A stretch of 64,000 bases of DNA from Agromyces agglutinans (lineage in GTDB: Bacteria > Actinomycetota > Actinomycetes > Actinomycetales > Microbacteriaceae). Under the pieces are notes generated by a model that saw only the letters and a program-made list of their open reading frames with translations, made no database searches and was not told the origin of the DNA. Shown piece by piece: positions 1 to 8,666 of this stretch (positions within the stretch are counted from its first letter, which is position 1; each line of letters opens with the position of its first letter). A program made the translations under genes and the position numbers. The stretch is from assembly GCF_009647605.1 (NCBI RefSeq), contig NZ_WJIF01000013.1, forward strand, positions 18,435 through 82,434, given 5' to 3'.

Positions 1-964
<964 letters not shown>

Positions 965-966
965 GC

Positions 967-1227
967 ATGGCCGCCCTCAACGTGAGCGTCGTCTCGGCCG
1001 ACCGCGAGGTCTGGTCGGGCGAGGCGTCCATGGTGGTCGCGCGCACCGTCGAAGGCGAGATCGGCATCCTGCCGGGTCACGAGCCGATGCTCGCGATCCT
1101 CGCCGGCGGCGAGGTGCGCGTCACGCTGCCCGGCGGCGAGAAGATCGCCGCCTCGGCCGAAGACGGCTTCCTCTCCGTGCAGTCCGACGTCGTGCAGGTC
1201 GTGGCCTCGCGCGCCGCCCTCTCCTGA
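967..1227 (+). CDS. atpC: ATP synthase F1 subunit epsilon
   Basis: Small rotor-stalk subunit that couples F1 to the c-ring and inhibits ATP hydrolysis. The 86 residues are almost entirely the N-terminal beta-sandwich (LNVSVVSADREVWSGEA, GEIGILPGHEPMLAIL, then GFLSVQSDVVQVV). The C-terminal two-helix regulatory domain found in longer homologues (about 130 aa) is absent, as in many actinobacterial epsilon subunits, so ATP-controlled inhibition by that arm is unlikely. It starts 2 nt after the atpD stop and is clearly co-transcribed with it. Confidence 0.96.
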   Translation: MAALNVSVVSADREVWSGEASMVVARTVEGEIGILPGHEPMLAILAGGEVRVTLPGGEKIAASAEDGFLSVQSDVVQVVASRAALS

Positions 1228-1237
1228 GAGGGTCCGG

Positions 1238-1810
1238 ATGCCGGGGGAGCAGCCGATCGACCGCCAGTTCGGTGACCTGAGCGTCACCCAACTCATCGTG
1301 ATGGCCGGGCTGCCGGGTGCGGGTAAGTCGACGATCGGGGAGATCGTCGGCGCCCGCCTCGGCGCCACGGTCGTCTCCGTGGATCCCATCGAGTCCGCGA
1401 TCCTGCGGGCCGGGATCGACGCCGACGAGCCCACCGGCCTCGCCGCCTACCTGGTCGCCGAGGAGATCGCCCGCAAGGAGCTCCACGCCGGCCGTACGGT
1501 CATCGTCGACGCCGTGAACGCGGGTGAGGCCGCGCGCCTGCAGTGGCGCGACCTCGCCACCGAGACCGAGGCGCGCCTGCGCGTGATCGAGGTGGTCTGC
1601 TCGGACGAGTCGGTGCATCGCAGTCGTCTCGAGAAGCGCGAGCGCGGGCTTCCGCACCTCGAGGAGACCACCTGGCGCGCCGTCGAGCAGAGCCTCGAGG
1701 GTTACGCGCCGTGGATCGGCCCGTGCGCCTCGCTGCCGAGGGTCACCATCGACAGCGTCGGCACCCTCGGAGAGAACGTGGACGCGGCGCTCGCGTTCAT
1801 CGGCTCCTAG
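1238..1810 (+). CDS. AAA/P-loop kinase-like ATP-binding protein
   Basis: A 190-residue single-domain P-loop protein. Walker A is GLPGAGKST at about residues 24-32, followed by a GEIVGARLG helix, then VVSVDPIE and the VIVDAVNAG strand, with a probable lid region rich in Arg (RSRLEKRERGLPH). This layout fits the small nucleotide/sugar kinase group (zeta-toxin or gluconate-kinase-like), but no substrate can be assigned. The ATG at 1238 has a GAGAGG ribosome-binding site 7 nt upstream, only 10 nt after atpC, so it probably rides on the ATP synthase transcript. Its stop overlaps the GTG of the next gene by one base. Confidence 0.8.
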   Translation: MPGEQPIDRQFGDLSVTQLIVMAGLPGAGKSTIGEIVGARLGATVVSVDPIESAILRAGIDADEPTGLAAYLVAEEIARKELHAGRTVIVDAVNAGEAARLQWRDLATETEARLRVIEVVCSDESVHRSRLEKRERGLPHLEETTWRAVEQSLEGYAPWIGPCASLPRVTIDSVGTLGENVDAALAFIGS

Positions 1811-2559
1811 TGCTCCTGCTCCTGCCGCCATCGGAGACCAAGCGCGACGGCGGCGAGGGCGGCGCCCTCGACCTCACGGGACTGTCGTTCCCCTCGCTCA
1901 CGCCGGTCCGGCGCCGACTGGTGGCGGATGTCTCGGCCCTCGCGGCGGATCCGGCGGCGATGATGCGTGCGCTGAGGCTCGGGCCGCGCCAGTCGGCGGA
2001 AGTCGCCCGGAACGCCGCGATCCGCTCGTCACCCCGCATGCCGGCCCTGGACCGGTACACCGGGGTGCTCTACGACGCGCTCGATGCTCCGTCGCTCGAC
2101 GCCGCGTCGCGTGAGTTCGCCGCATCGCGCGTCGCCGTGCACTCGGCCCTCTTCGGCCTTCTCGGCGCGATGGACGAGATCCCGGCCTACCGGCTCTCAC
2201 ACGACTCGCGCGTGGGCCCGGAGCGCCTGCGTGCGCGCTGGCGCGCGCCGATCGAGCGCGTGCTCGCCGAGCGCGGGGGACTGATCGTCGACCTCCGTTC
2301 GGAGGGATACGCCGAACTCGGCCCGGCGCCTGCCCGGCCCGATTCGGTGTTCGTCCGTGTCGTGGCGGAGGACGGCGCCGGGCGCCGTCGAGCCCTCAAT
2401 CACTTCAACAAGCGGGCGAAGGGCCTGTTCACGCGGGCGCTGCTCGAGCACCGTCCGCAGCTCGAGACCACGGGCGACCTGCTCGCCTGGGCGGACTCGG
2501 CGGGCTTCCGCCTGGACGCCGCCGGCGCGCAGCCGCATGAGCTCGAACTCGTCGCATAG
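1810..2559 (+). CDS. yaaA: YaaA-family peroxide stress protein
   Basis: A 249-residue member of the YaaA/DUF328 family, which in E. coli limits intracellular iron and protects DNA during hydrogen peroxide stress; the fold binds DNA. The actinobacterial signature is at the N terminus (LLLLPPSETKRDGGEG), and the conserved RYTGVLYDAL and FNKRAKGLFTRALLE segments are present. The GTG start at 1810 shares its G with the TAG stop of the upstream gene (TAGTG), which implies translational coupling and decides the start. A longer in-frame opening from 1543 lies inside the kinase-like gene and is not used. The gene ends facing tag. Confidence 0.88.
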   Translation: MLLLLPPSETKRDGGEGGALDLTGLSFPSLTPVRRRLVADVSALAADPAAMMRALRLGPRQSAEVARNAAIRSSPRMPALDRYTGVLYDALDAPSLDAASREFAASRVAVHSALFGLLGAMDEIPAYRLSHDSRVGPERLRARWRAPIERVLAERGGLIVDLRSEGYAELGPAPARPDSVFVRVVAEDGAGRRRALNHFNKRAKGLFTRALLEHRPQLETTGDLLAWADSAGFRLDAAGAQPHELELVA

Positions 2560-2629
2560 CGCGCGGCGCGGCGGGCGGCGCGCACGCGTGCCGCGCACAC
2601 GCGGCGCGACGCTCGCCTCGCGACACCCG

Positions 2630-3226
2630 TCAGGCTGCTTCGCTCGCGCGGAAACACCCCGTGAGGTGGTCGTCGACCATGCCGCATGCCTGCATCAGCG
2701 CGTACATCGTGGTGGGGCCGACGAAGCGATACCCGCGCGAGCGGAGCGCCGTGCTCATCGCGGTCGACTCGGCGGTCACGGCCGGGACGTCGGCGAAGGA
2801 CGCGGGGCGTTCGCGCCCGCCGGGGTCGGGTGCGAAGCTCCAGAGCAACGCCTCGAGCGGTTCGTCGAGTGCGAGGGTCGCCCGTGCGTTGCCGATGGCG
2901 GCCTCGATCTTGCCTCGGTGACGGATGATCCGCTCATCGGCGAGCAGGCGCTCGACGTCGGCCTCGGTCATGGCGGCCACACGCTCGGGCTCGAAGCCGT
3001 GGAACACCTCGCGGAACGCCTCGCGCCGGCGGAGGATGGTGATCCACGAGAGGCCGGCCTGGAACCCTTCCAGGCAGAGCTTCTCGAACAGGCGGACGGG
3101 GTCGTGCTGCGGCCGGCCCCATTCCTCGTCGTGGTATCGCCGATACTCGGCGTCGCCGGCGCCCCACGCGCATCGCGTGAGTCCGTCGTCGCCCAGGATC
3201 AGTTCGGGTCGGGGGATGACGCTCAC
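2630..3226 (-). CDS. tag: DNA-3-methyladenine glycosylase I
   Basis: Base-excision repair enzyme that removes 3-methyladenine from alkylated DNA. The 198-residue protein has the Tag family features: Cys19 and the YHDEEWG motif with His32 near the N terminus, the EGFQAGLSWITILRRR helix-hairpin region, and a C-terminal CGMVDDHLTGCFR providing the His and Cys zinc ligands. The GTG start at 3226 overlaps the stop of ogt by 4 nt (GTGA), so the two repair proteins are made from one message. The open frame extends far upstream, but that stretch is antisense to other frames. Confidence 0.94.
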   Translation of the reverse strand: MSVIPRPELILGDDGLTRCAWGAGDAEYRRYHDEEWGRPQHDPVRLFEKLCLEGFQAGLSWITILRRREAFREVFHGFEPERVAAMTEADVERLLADERIIRHRGKIEAAIGNARATLALDEPLEALLWSFAPDPGGRERPASFADVPAVTAESTAMSTALRSRGYRFVGPTTMYALMQACGMVDDHLTGCFRASEAA

Positions 3227-3714
3227 GCAGCGAAGCCGATCGCCTCGTGGCCGAGCAGCCACTGCTTCGTGGGTACGCCCTCGCCGCCGGAGTAGCCCGT
3301 GATGCGCCCGTCGCCGGCGAGCACGCGGTGGCAGCCGACGATGATCGGCACCGGGTTGGCGCCGACCGCGCCGCCGATCGCTCGGGCGGCGCCCGGCCGC
3401 CCGACGGCTGCCGCGAGCGCACCGTACGAGATCGCCTCGCCCCAGCCGAGTCGGGCGAGTTCTGCCCAGACCGCCTGCTGGAACGGCGTGCCGGTGAGCC
3501 GGACGGGCAGGTCGAACGAGGTGCGGGCGCCCGCGAAGTACTCCTCGAGCTGCGCGGTCGCGGTCTCGAGCACGGGGCAGGAGCGGTCGGGGAGGTCGTC
3601 GTGGGGGAGCGAGCCGCCGCGCTCGATGGTGAGCGCGGTCACGGCCTCGCCGTCGGAACGGATCTCGAGGCGCCCGATGGGGCTGTCGATGCGGGTCAGG
3701 AACACGTCGGTCAT
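3223..3714 (-). CDS. ogt: Methylated-DNA--protein-cysteine methyltransferase
   Basis: Suicide repair protein that moves alkyl groups from O6-alkylguanine to its own cysteine. It has 163 residues. The DNA-binding helix-turn-helix reads GTPFQQAVWAELARLGWGEAISYG, and the active-site loop is NPVPIIVGCHRVLAG with the acceptor at Cys128. The residue before the Cys is Gly where the family nearly always has Pro (PCHRV), which is unusual; the His-Arg that activate the Cys are kept. It is the first gene of a two-gene alkylation-damage operon with tag. Confidence 0.93.
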   Translation of the reverse strand: MTDVFLTRIDSPIGRLEIRSDGEAVTALTIERGGSLPHDDLPDRSCPVLETATAQLEEYFAGARTSFDLPVRLTGTPFQQAVWAELARLGWGEAISYGALAAAVGRPGAARAIGGAVGANPVPIIVGCHRVLAGDGRITGYSGGEGVPTKQWLLGHEAIGFAA

Positions 3715-3914
3715 GATTCGAGCGTAGGCCGGGCCACCGACCTCGGCTCGCGGGAATCGGACATCGCGGGAGGCCTGCCGCGATCGCTCGGTTGTGCAGG
3801 AGAGCTCGCCGCGGCCGCGGCAGTGCTCCTCCCCAGCCGCGGCTCACGGGCATGGCTCCACGCCGCGCGGGCGGGCCGCTCGCAGAGGCCGGCGGCGAGG
3901 CCACGCTGCGGGGC

Positions 3915-5186
3915 ATGACCACCATCCTCCGCGCCGAATCCGCGCACGACTTCCTGGCCCTCATCCCCACGCTCGCCGGCTACCGGCCGAGGCGATCGCT
4001 CGTGTGGGTCGCCTTCCACGGCAACCGCACCGCGGGCGTGATCCGCTTCGATCTGCCCCGCCGGGCCGCCGATCGCGAACCGGTCGTGACCGCGGGCATC
4101 GGCATGCTGTGCCGGCTCGACGGTGTCGATGCGGTAGTGCCCATCGCCTACACCGACGCGCGATTCGCCGGTCGGGGCGGGGCCGGTGCCCGCGCGCTGC
4201 TGCGGATCGCGATCCGTCGCGCCGAGGAGGCGGGATTCCACGTCCGCGACGGCTTCGTCGTCGCGGGTGACGCGTGGGCGTCGGTCAGGGATCGCACGGC
4301 GCCGCCTGACGGGTACGAGCTCGCGCTGATCGAGTCGGCCACCTCGCACCGGGAGGCGGGTGGCCGGCGCGGCCCCGCCGATCCGTCGGATTCGACCGAC
4401 CTCGCCGAACTCATCACCGACAGCGAGTTGCCCCTCGTCGACCGCCCCGAGGCGGACGAGGTCGCGCGAGTGGTGCACCTGCTGTCGGACGCAGGCGCCG
4501 GGGGCGGACGGGCCCGTGCCCGCGAGCGCGAAGCGCTCCTCGAGCGGCTCGGCGGCCTCGCCGACCCGGTCGAGTGCATCGAGCTCGCGCTCGCGGGCGA
4601 GGAGGCCCGAGCGCCGCTCGACGCGGTCGCGCTCGGATGGCTCGCCCACCTCGCGGGACGACCCGCGTACCGCGACGCGATGATGCTGCAGATCGCCTTC
4701 GGTCGCATGCTCGGCGAGGTCGCGCTCGACGAGGCGGTCGTCGACCTTCCCGAGGAGGAACTCGACGACGGCCCGGCGGCACCCCTCGATGACGGGCAGG
4801 ATGCGTCCCACCGCGAGGTCGCCGAACTCCTCGGCGACCTGTTGCTCGGGCTGTCGACGCACCGCCCCGACGTCGACCGGGTGCGGTGCGGCTTCGCGCT
4901 GTTCCGGCGCGTCGCCGCGGCCGCGCCGGCCGAGCACCGGGCGGGGGCGTTGTGCGTCGCCGCGTGGCTCGCGTGGAGCCTCGGGCGGGGTTCGGTCGCC
5001 GGGGCGCTGCTCGACCGCGCGCTCGAGGCGACGCCGGGGCATCCGATGGCCGCGTTGCTGACGACCTACCTGGGCACCGGCGCCCTGCCCGAGTGGGCGT
5101 TCGCCGCGGTCGCCCGCCCGGGGGGCGGGGGCGACGGCGCGGCGCCGCTCAGTGGCCGACGAGGGGCCCGATCGCGCGGGCGATGA
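3915..5186 (+). CDS. DUF4192 family protein
   Basis: A 423-residue protein recognised as DUF4192 from its opening (MTTILRAESAHDFLALIPTLAGYRPRRSLVWVAF), which is typical of these actinobacterial proteins of unknown role. The N-terminal half looks like an alpha/beta domain. The C-terminal half is helical and Ala/Arg/Leu-rich, and ends with a low-complexity Gly-rich tail. No signal peptide or membrane segment is seen, so it is probably cytoplasmic. The start is the ATG where the family signature begins. The last 38 nt overlap the convergent oxidoreductase gene. Confidence 0.85.
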   Translation: MTTILRAESAHDFLALIPTLAGYRPRRSLVWVAFHGNRTAGVIRFDLPRRAADREPVVTAGIGMLCRLDGVDAVVPIAYTDARFAGRGGAGARALLRIAIRRAEEAGFHVRDGFVVAGDAWASVRDRTAPPDGYELALIESATSHREAGGRRGPADPSDSTDLAELITDSELPLVDRPEADEVARVVHLLSDAGAGGGRARAREREALLERLGGLADPVECIELALAGEEARAPLDAVALGWLAHLAGRPAYRDAMMLQIAFGRMLGEVALDEAVVDLPEEELDDGPAAPLDDGQDASHREVAELLGDLLLGLSTHRPDVDRVRCGFALFRRVAAAAPAEHRAGALCVAAWLAWSLGRGSVAGALLDRALEATPGHPMAALLTTYLGTGALPEWAFAAVARPGGGGDGAAPLSGRRGARSRGR

Positions 5187-6600
5187 ACGAGGGGCGACGG
5201 GTGAGGCGTTCCTCGGCGTCGGCGAGGCCCATGCCGATGACGCCGAGGTTCGCGCCGGCGAAGCGCAGCGGCTCGGGCTCCCACAGGGGCGACCGGTGAT
5301 TCGTCCAGGGCAGCCGCGTGAGTTCGGTGTCGCGGCCGAGCATGAGGTCGGCGAGCGTGCGGCCGGCGAGGTTCGTGGTCGACAGGCCGTCGCCGACGTA
5401 GCCGCCCGCGAAGCCGACGCCGGTCTTCGGATTGAAGCTCGCCGTCGCGTGCCAGTCGCGGGCGATGCCGAGCGGGCCGCCCCACCGGTGCGTGACGCGC
5501 GCGTCGCCCACGGCGGGGAACAGCTCCCCGAGGGTCGCACGCAGGTGGCTGAAGACCCGGTCGTCCTGCTCGGAGGCCGGCGACAGGCGACTGCCCCAGT
5601 GGTAGCGGGCGCCGCGGCCGCCGAACGCGAACCGGTTGTCGGCGGTTCGCTGTCCGTACACGAGGAGGTGCCGGTAGTCGCTGAACGTCTGGCCGTGCTC
5701 GATGCCGATCTCGTCCCAGACGTCGTCGGCGAGGGGCTCGGTCGCGATCATGAGGGAGTAGATCGGCAGGATCCGCCGTTTCACGCGCGGCAGCGCGGCG
5801 CCGTACCCCTCGGTCGCGACGATCACCTGGCGCGCCGAGACGGTGCCGGTCGCGCCGCTGCCGTCGAGCGCGCGGAATCGCACCCGCCCGGCCGACCAGT
5901 CGAGCACTTCGGTGCGCTCGAAGATCGCGACGCCGAGCGACTCGACGACCGAGGCGAGCCCGCGCACGAGCTTGCCGGGGTGCACGCGGGCGCACGCCGG
6001 GTCGAAGACGGCCGCGGGCGTCTGGTCGTCGGCGCCCTCGACGCCGAACCGGCGGCCGACGGTGCCGGGTTCCCAGTACTCGAGTCGGTCGACGCCGAAC
6101 CGGCCCGCCTCCTCGACGTCGGCTCGGGCGGTCGATCGCTGCACCTCGGTCCGTGCGAACAGCACGGTGCCGCCCGCGGCGAAGTCGCACTCGATGCCCT
6201 CGGCCGCCGTGACCCGACCGACCTCGGCGACCGTCTCGACCATGGCCCGGCGCATCGCGACCGCGGCCTCCCAGCCGTGCTCGCGTTCGAGCGAGGCGGC
6301 CGAGCGCGGGAACAGGGCCGAGCACCACCCGCCGTTGCGCCCTGACGCGCCGAAGCCGGCGATCTCCCGCTCGAGGACCGCGATGCGCAGGCTCGGGTCG
6401 GCCTTCGCGAGCGAGTACGCGGTCCAGAGGGCGGTGAGCCCGCCGCCGACGAGGCAGACGTCGAACCACGCGTTCGCGGTCAGCGAGCTGCGCGGACGCA
6501 GCGCATCGCGCCCCGAGGCGACGAGGTCGTCGAGCCAGAAGCTGGCGCGCCGGTAGGCCTCGGAGGCGGGATCCGCCTCGCGACGTGCGGCACGTCCCAT
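5149..6600 (-). CDS. FAD-dependent oxidoreductase (DAO/PuuB-like amine oxidase)
   Basis: A 483-residue flavoprotein of the D-amino-acid-oxidase fold. The Rossmann dinucleotide site is CLVGGGLTALWTAYSLAK, followed by the GFGASGRNGGWCS segment shared with gamma-glutamylputrescine oxidoreductase and related amine oxidases, and a C-terminal GVGFAGGYVGDG flavin contact. Its ATG overlaps the aminotransferase stop (TGATG), so the two are translationally coupled. The neighbours point to oxidation of putrescine or a related amine. The gamma-glutamyl route genes puuA and puuD are not in the window, so the exact substrate is open. The 3' end overlaps the DUF4192 gene. Confidence 0.85.
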   Translation of the reverse strand: MGRAARREADPASEAYRRASFWLDDLVASGRDALRPRSSLTANAWFDVCLVGGGLTALWTAYSLAKADPSLRIAVLEREIAGFGASGRNGGWCSALFPRSAASLEREHGWEAAVAMRRAMVETVAEVGRVTAAEGIECDFAAGGTVLFARTEVQRSTARADVEEAGRFGVDRLEYWEPGTVGRRFGVEGADDQTPAAVFDPACARVHPGKLVRGLASVVESLGVAIFERTEVLDWSAGRVRFRALDGSGATGTVSARQVIVATEGYGAALPRVKRRILPIYSLMIATEPLADDVWDEIGIEHGQTFSDYRHLLVYGQRTADNRFAFGGRGARYHWGSRLSPASEQDDRVFSHLRATLGELFPAVGDARVTHRWGGPLGIARDWHATASFNPKTGVGFAGGYVGDGLSTTNLAGRTLADLMLGRDTELTRLPWTNHRSPLWEPEPLRFAGANLGVIGMGLADAEERLTRRPSFIARAIGPLVGH

Positions 6601-7988
6601 CAGAGCCGGTTCGAGGCTTCGGTGAGCACGCTCCGCAGGATCTGCTCGATCTCCTGGAACTCGGGCACGCCGATCGTCAGCGGCGGGGCGAGCTGGATGA
6701 CGGGGTCGCCGCGGTCGTCGGCGCGGCAGTAGAGGCCCGCGTCGAACAGCGCCTTGGAGAGGAAGCCGCGCAGCAGCCGCTCGGACTCGTCGTCGTCGAA
6801 CGTCTCGCGGGTCGCCTTGTCCTTCACGAGTTCGATGCCGAAGAAGTACCCGTCGCCGCGCACGTCGCCGACGATCGGCACGTCGAGCAGCTTCTCGAGC
6901 TCGGCGCGGAACAGCGGCGAGTTCTCGCGAACGCGCTCGTTGAGGCCCTCCTCCTCGAAGATGTCGAGGTTCTCGAGGGCGACCGCGGCGGAGACGGGAT
7001 GACCGCCGAACGTGTAGCCGTGGTAGAACGACGTGTTGCCCTCGGCGAACGGCGCGTAGATCTTCTCGGAGACGATCGTCGCGCCGATGGGGGAGTAGCC
7101 CGAGGTCATCGCCTTGGCGCACGTGATCATGTCGGGCACGTAGCCGTAGGCGTCGCACGCGAACATGTGGCCGATGCGGCCGAAGGCGCAGATGACCTCG
7201 TCGGAGACCAGCAGCACGTCGTACTGGTCGCAGATCTCGCGGACGCGCTTGAAGTAGCCGGGGGGCGGCGGGAAGCATCCGCCCGAGTTCTGCACGGGCT
7301 CCAGGAACACCGCGGCGACCGTCTCGGGGCCCTCGAAGAGGATCATCTCCTCGATGCGGTTGGCCGCCCAGATGCCGAACGCCTCGATGTCGTCGGCCGG
7401 TGCGCCCACCTCGGCCGCACGGTAGAAGTTCGTGTTCGGCACGCGGAAGCCGCCGGGGGTCACCGGCTCGAACATCTCCTTCATCGCGGGGATGCCCGTG
7501 ATCGCGAGCGCGCCCTGCGGCGTGCCGTGATAGGCGACCGCGCGCGAGATCACCTTGTGCTTGGTCGGCCGGCCCTGCAGCTTCCAGAAGTACTTGGCGA
7601 GCTTGAACGCGGTCTCGACGGCCTCGCCGCCGCCGGTCGAGAAGAAGACTCGGTTCAGGTCGCCGGGCGCGTAGTCGGCGAGCCGGTCGGCGAGCTCGAT
7701 GGCGGACGGGTGCGCGTAGCTCCAGATCGGGAAGAAGGCGAGCTGCTCGGCCTGCTTCGCGGCGACCTCGGCGAGGCGCTTGCGGCCGTGGCCGGCGTTC
7801 ACCACGAACAGGCCGGAGAGTCCGTCGAAGTACTTGCGCCCCTCGGCGTCGTAGATGTGGTGGCCCTCGCCGCGCGTGATGATGGGCACACCGCCCGTCT
7901 CCATCGTCGACTGCCGGGCGAAGTGCATCCACAGGTGGTCCTTCGCCTGCTGCTGCAGGGCCGCGTTGTCGTAGGAGGGGCCGGTCAT
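6600..7988 (-). CDS. Class III aminotransferase (putrescine/diamine transaminase type)
   Basis: A 462-residue PLP enzyme of the omega-aminotransferase group (SpuC/YgjG-like), expected to convert putrescine plus an oxo-acid to 4-aminobutanal. Visible features: the GLSGLFVVNAGHGR and FFSTGGGEAVETAFKLAK cofactor regions, VAYHGTPQGAL, LVSDEVICAFGRIG with the PLP-nitrogen Asp, and the Schiff-base lysine at about Lys292 in TCAKAMTSGYSPIG. It is the middle gene of the minus-strand set: 25 nt downstream of the Lrp-type regulator and overlapping the oxidoreductase start. The divergent aldehyde dehydrogenase would take its product on to GABA. Confidence 0.92.
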   Translation of the reverse strand: MTGPSYDNAALQQQAKDHLWMHFARQSTMETGGVPIITRGEGHHIYDAEGRKYFDGLSGLFVVNAGHGRKRLAEVAAKQAEQLAFFPIWSYAHPSAIELADRLADYAPGDLNRVFFSTGGGEAVETAFKLAKYFWKLQGRPTKHKVISRAVAYHGTPQGALAITGIPAMKEMFEPVTPGGFRVPNTNFYRAAEVGAPADDIEAFGIWAANRIEEMILFEGPETVAAVFLEPVQNSGGCFPPPPGYFKRVREICDQYDVLLVSDEVICAFGRIGHMFACDAYGYVPDMITCAKAMTSGYSPIGATIVSEKIYAPFAEGNTSFYHGYTFGGHPVSAAVALENLDIFEEEGLNERVRENSPLFRAELEKLLDVPIVGDVRGDGYFFGIELVKDKATRETFDDDESERLLRGFLSKALFDAGLYCRADDRGDPVIQLAPPLTIGVPEFQEIEQILRSVLTEASNRL

Positions 7989-8013
7989 GATCTTCCCTTC
8001 GGCAGGGCGCGCG

Positions 8014-8493
8014 TCACCGCGTGCCCCAGTTGTAGAACTGCTTCTGCAGCTTGAGGTAGACGAACGTCTCGGTGGTCTGCACGCCCGGCAGGTTGCGGAT
8101 CCGGGTGTTCAGCAGCGAGATGAGCTGGTCGTCGTTCTCGCAGACCACCTCGGCCAGCAGGTCGAAGCTGCCGGCTGTGAGCACGACGTAGTCGATCTCG
8201 GGGATGTCGGCCAGTTGCTCGGCGAGCTTGAGCGTGTCGCCGGCGGCGCGGATGCCGATCATCGCCTGGCGGGTGAAGCCGAGCTGCATCGGATCGGTCA
8301 CCGCGACGATCTGCATCACGCCCGACTCGGTCAGCCGCTGCACGCGCTGGCGGACGGCGGCCTCTGACAGCCCGACCGCCTTGCCGATGTCGGCATAGGA
8401 GCGACGACCGTCGGCCTGGAGCTGCTCGATGATCGCCTTGGAGACGTCGTCGAGGTGCACCGGCCGTCGATCGGAACGCCCGTTGTTCGTCAT
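8014..8493 (-). CDS. Lrp/AsnC family transcriptional regulator
   Basis: A 159-residue feast/famine regulator. The N-terminal winged helix-turn-helix covers about residues 12-60 (LDDVSKAIIEQL, RRSYADIGKAVGLSEAAVRQRVQRL). The C-terminal RAM ligand-sensing domain contains DYVVLTAGSFDLLAEVVCEN. The ATG at 8493 is chosen because a -10 box CAGAAT ends 7 nt before it, the layout of a leaderless transcript; the upstream in-frame TTG lies inside the -35 box. It is the first gene of the aminotransferase/oxidoreductase operon and divergent from the aldehyde dehydrogenase, so it is very likely their local regulator, sensing a polyamine-derived amine or amino acid. Confidence 0.92.
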   Translation of the reverse strand: MTNNGRSDRRPVHLDDVSKAIIEQLQADGRRSYADIGKAVGLSEAAVRQRVQRLTESGVMQIVAVTDPMQLGFTRQAMIGIRAAGDTLKLAEQLADIPEIDYVVLTAGSFDLLAEVVCENDDQLISLLNTRIRNLPGVQTTETFVYLKLQKQFYNWGTR

Positions 8494-8500
8494 GGCCACG

Positions 8501-8529
8501 ATTCTGACAGTGACGGATGCCTCCCGCAA
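8501..8529 (-). promoter_or_regulatory. Promoter of the lrp-aminotransferase-oxidoreductase operon
   Basis: Reading the minus strand, a -35 element TTGCGG (8529-8524), a 17-nt spacer and a -10 element CAGAAT (8506-8501) precede the ATG at 8493 by 7 nt. The spacing is ideal and predicts a transcript that starts at or next to the start codon. Confidence 0.6.
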
Positions 8530-8530
8530 G

Positions 8531-8568
8531 GGATTCCGTCGAGATCACAGTGAATCGCGACGGATTCC
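8531..8568. promoter_or_regulatory. Inverted repeat, candidate Lrp-type operator
   Basis: GGATTCCGTCG (8531-8541) and CGACGGATTCC (8558-8568) form an inverted repeat matching at 10 of 11 positions. Between them lies TCACAGTGA, itself a small dyad. The site sits immediately upstream of the -35 of the lrp promoter, in the 173-bp region divergent to the aldehyde dehydrogenase, so one protein could control both directions. That it binds the adjacent Lrp-type protein is an inference. Confidence 0.45.
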
Positions 8569-8666
8569 ACGGCGAAAGCTCGCGCCTGGCCTCGATTCCC
8601 GCCTAGCATGGGCGGCACGGCGCGCCGGCGCGGCCCGCGCCGCGGACATCCGAACGAGGAGCACCC

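Noticed and set aside
2560..2629. Terminator hairpin between yaaA and tag (CACGCGTG-centred dyad)
   Set aside because: The outer arms pair only with bulges and the region is so GC-rich that such pairings are expected by chance.
3227..3970. N-terminal extension of tag to an upstream start near 3970
   Set aside because: It would run through ogt in another frame; the GTG at 3226 lies in a 4-nt overlap with the ogt stop and matches the family start.
8494..8529. TTG start at 8529 for the Lrp-type gene
   Set aside because: That TTG is part of the -35 element TTGCGG; the ATG at 8493 has leaderless spacing from the -10 box.
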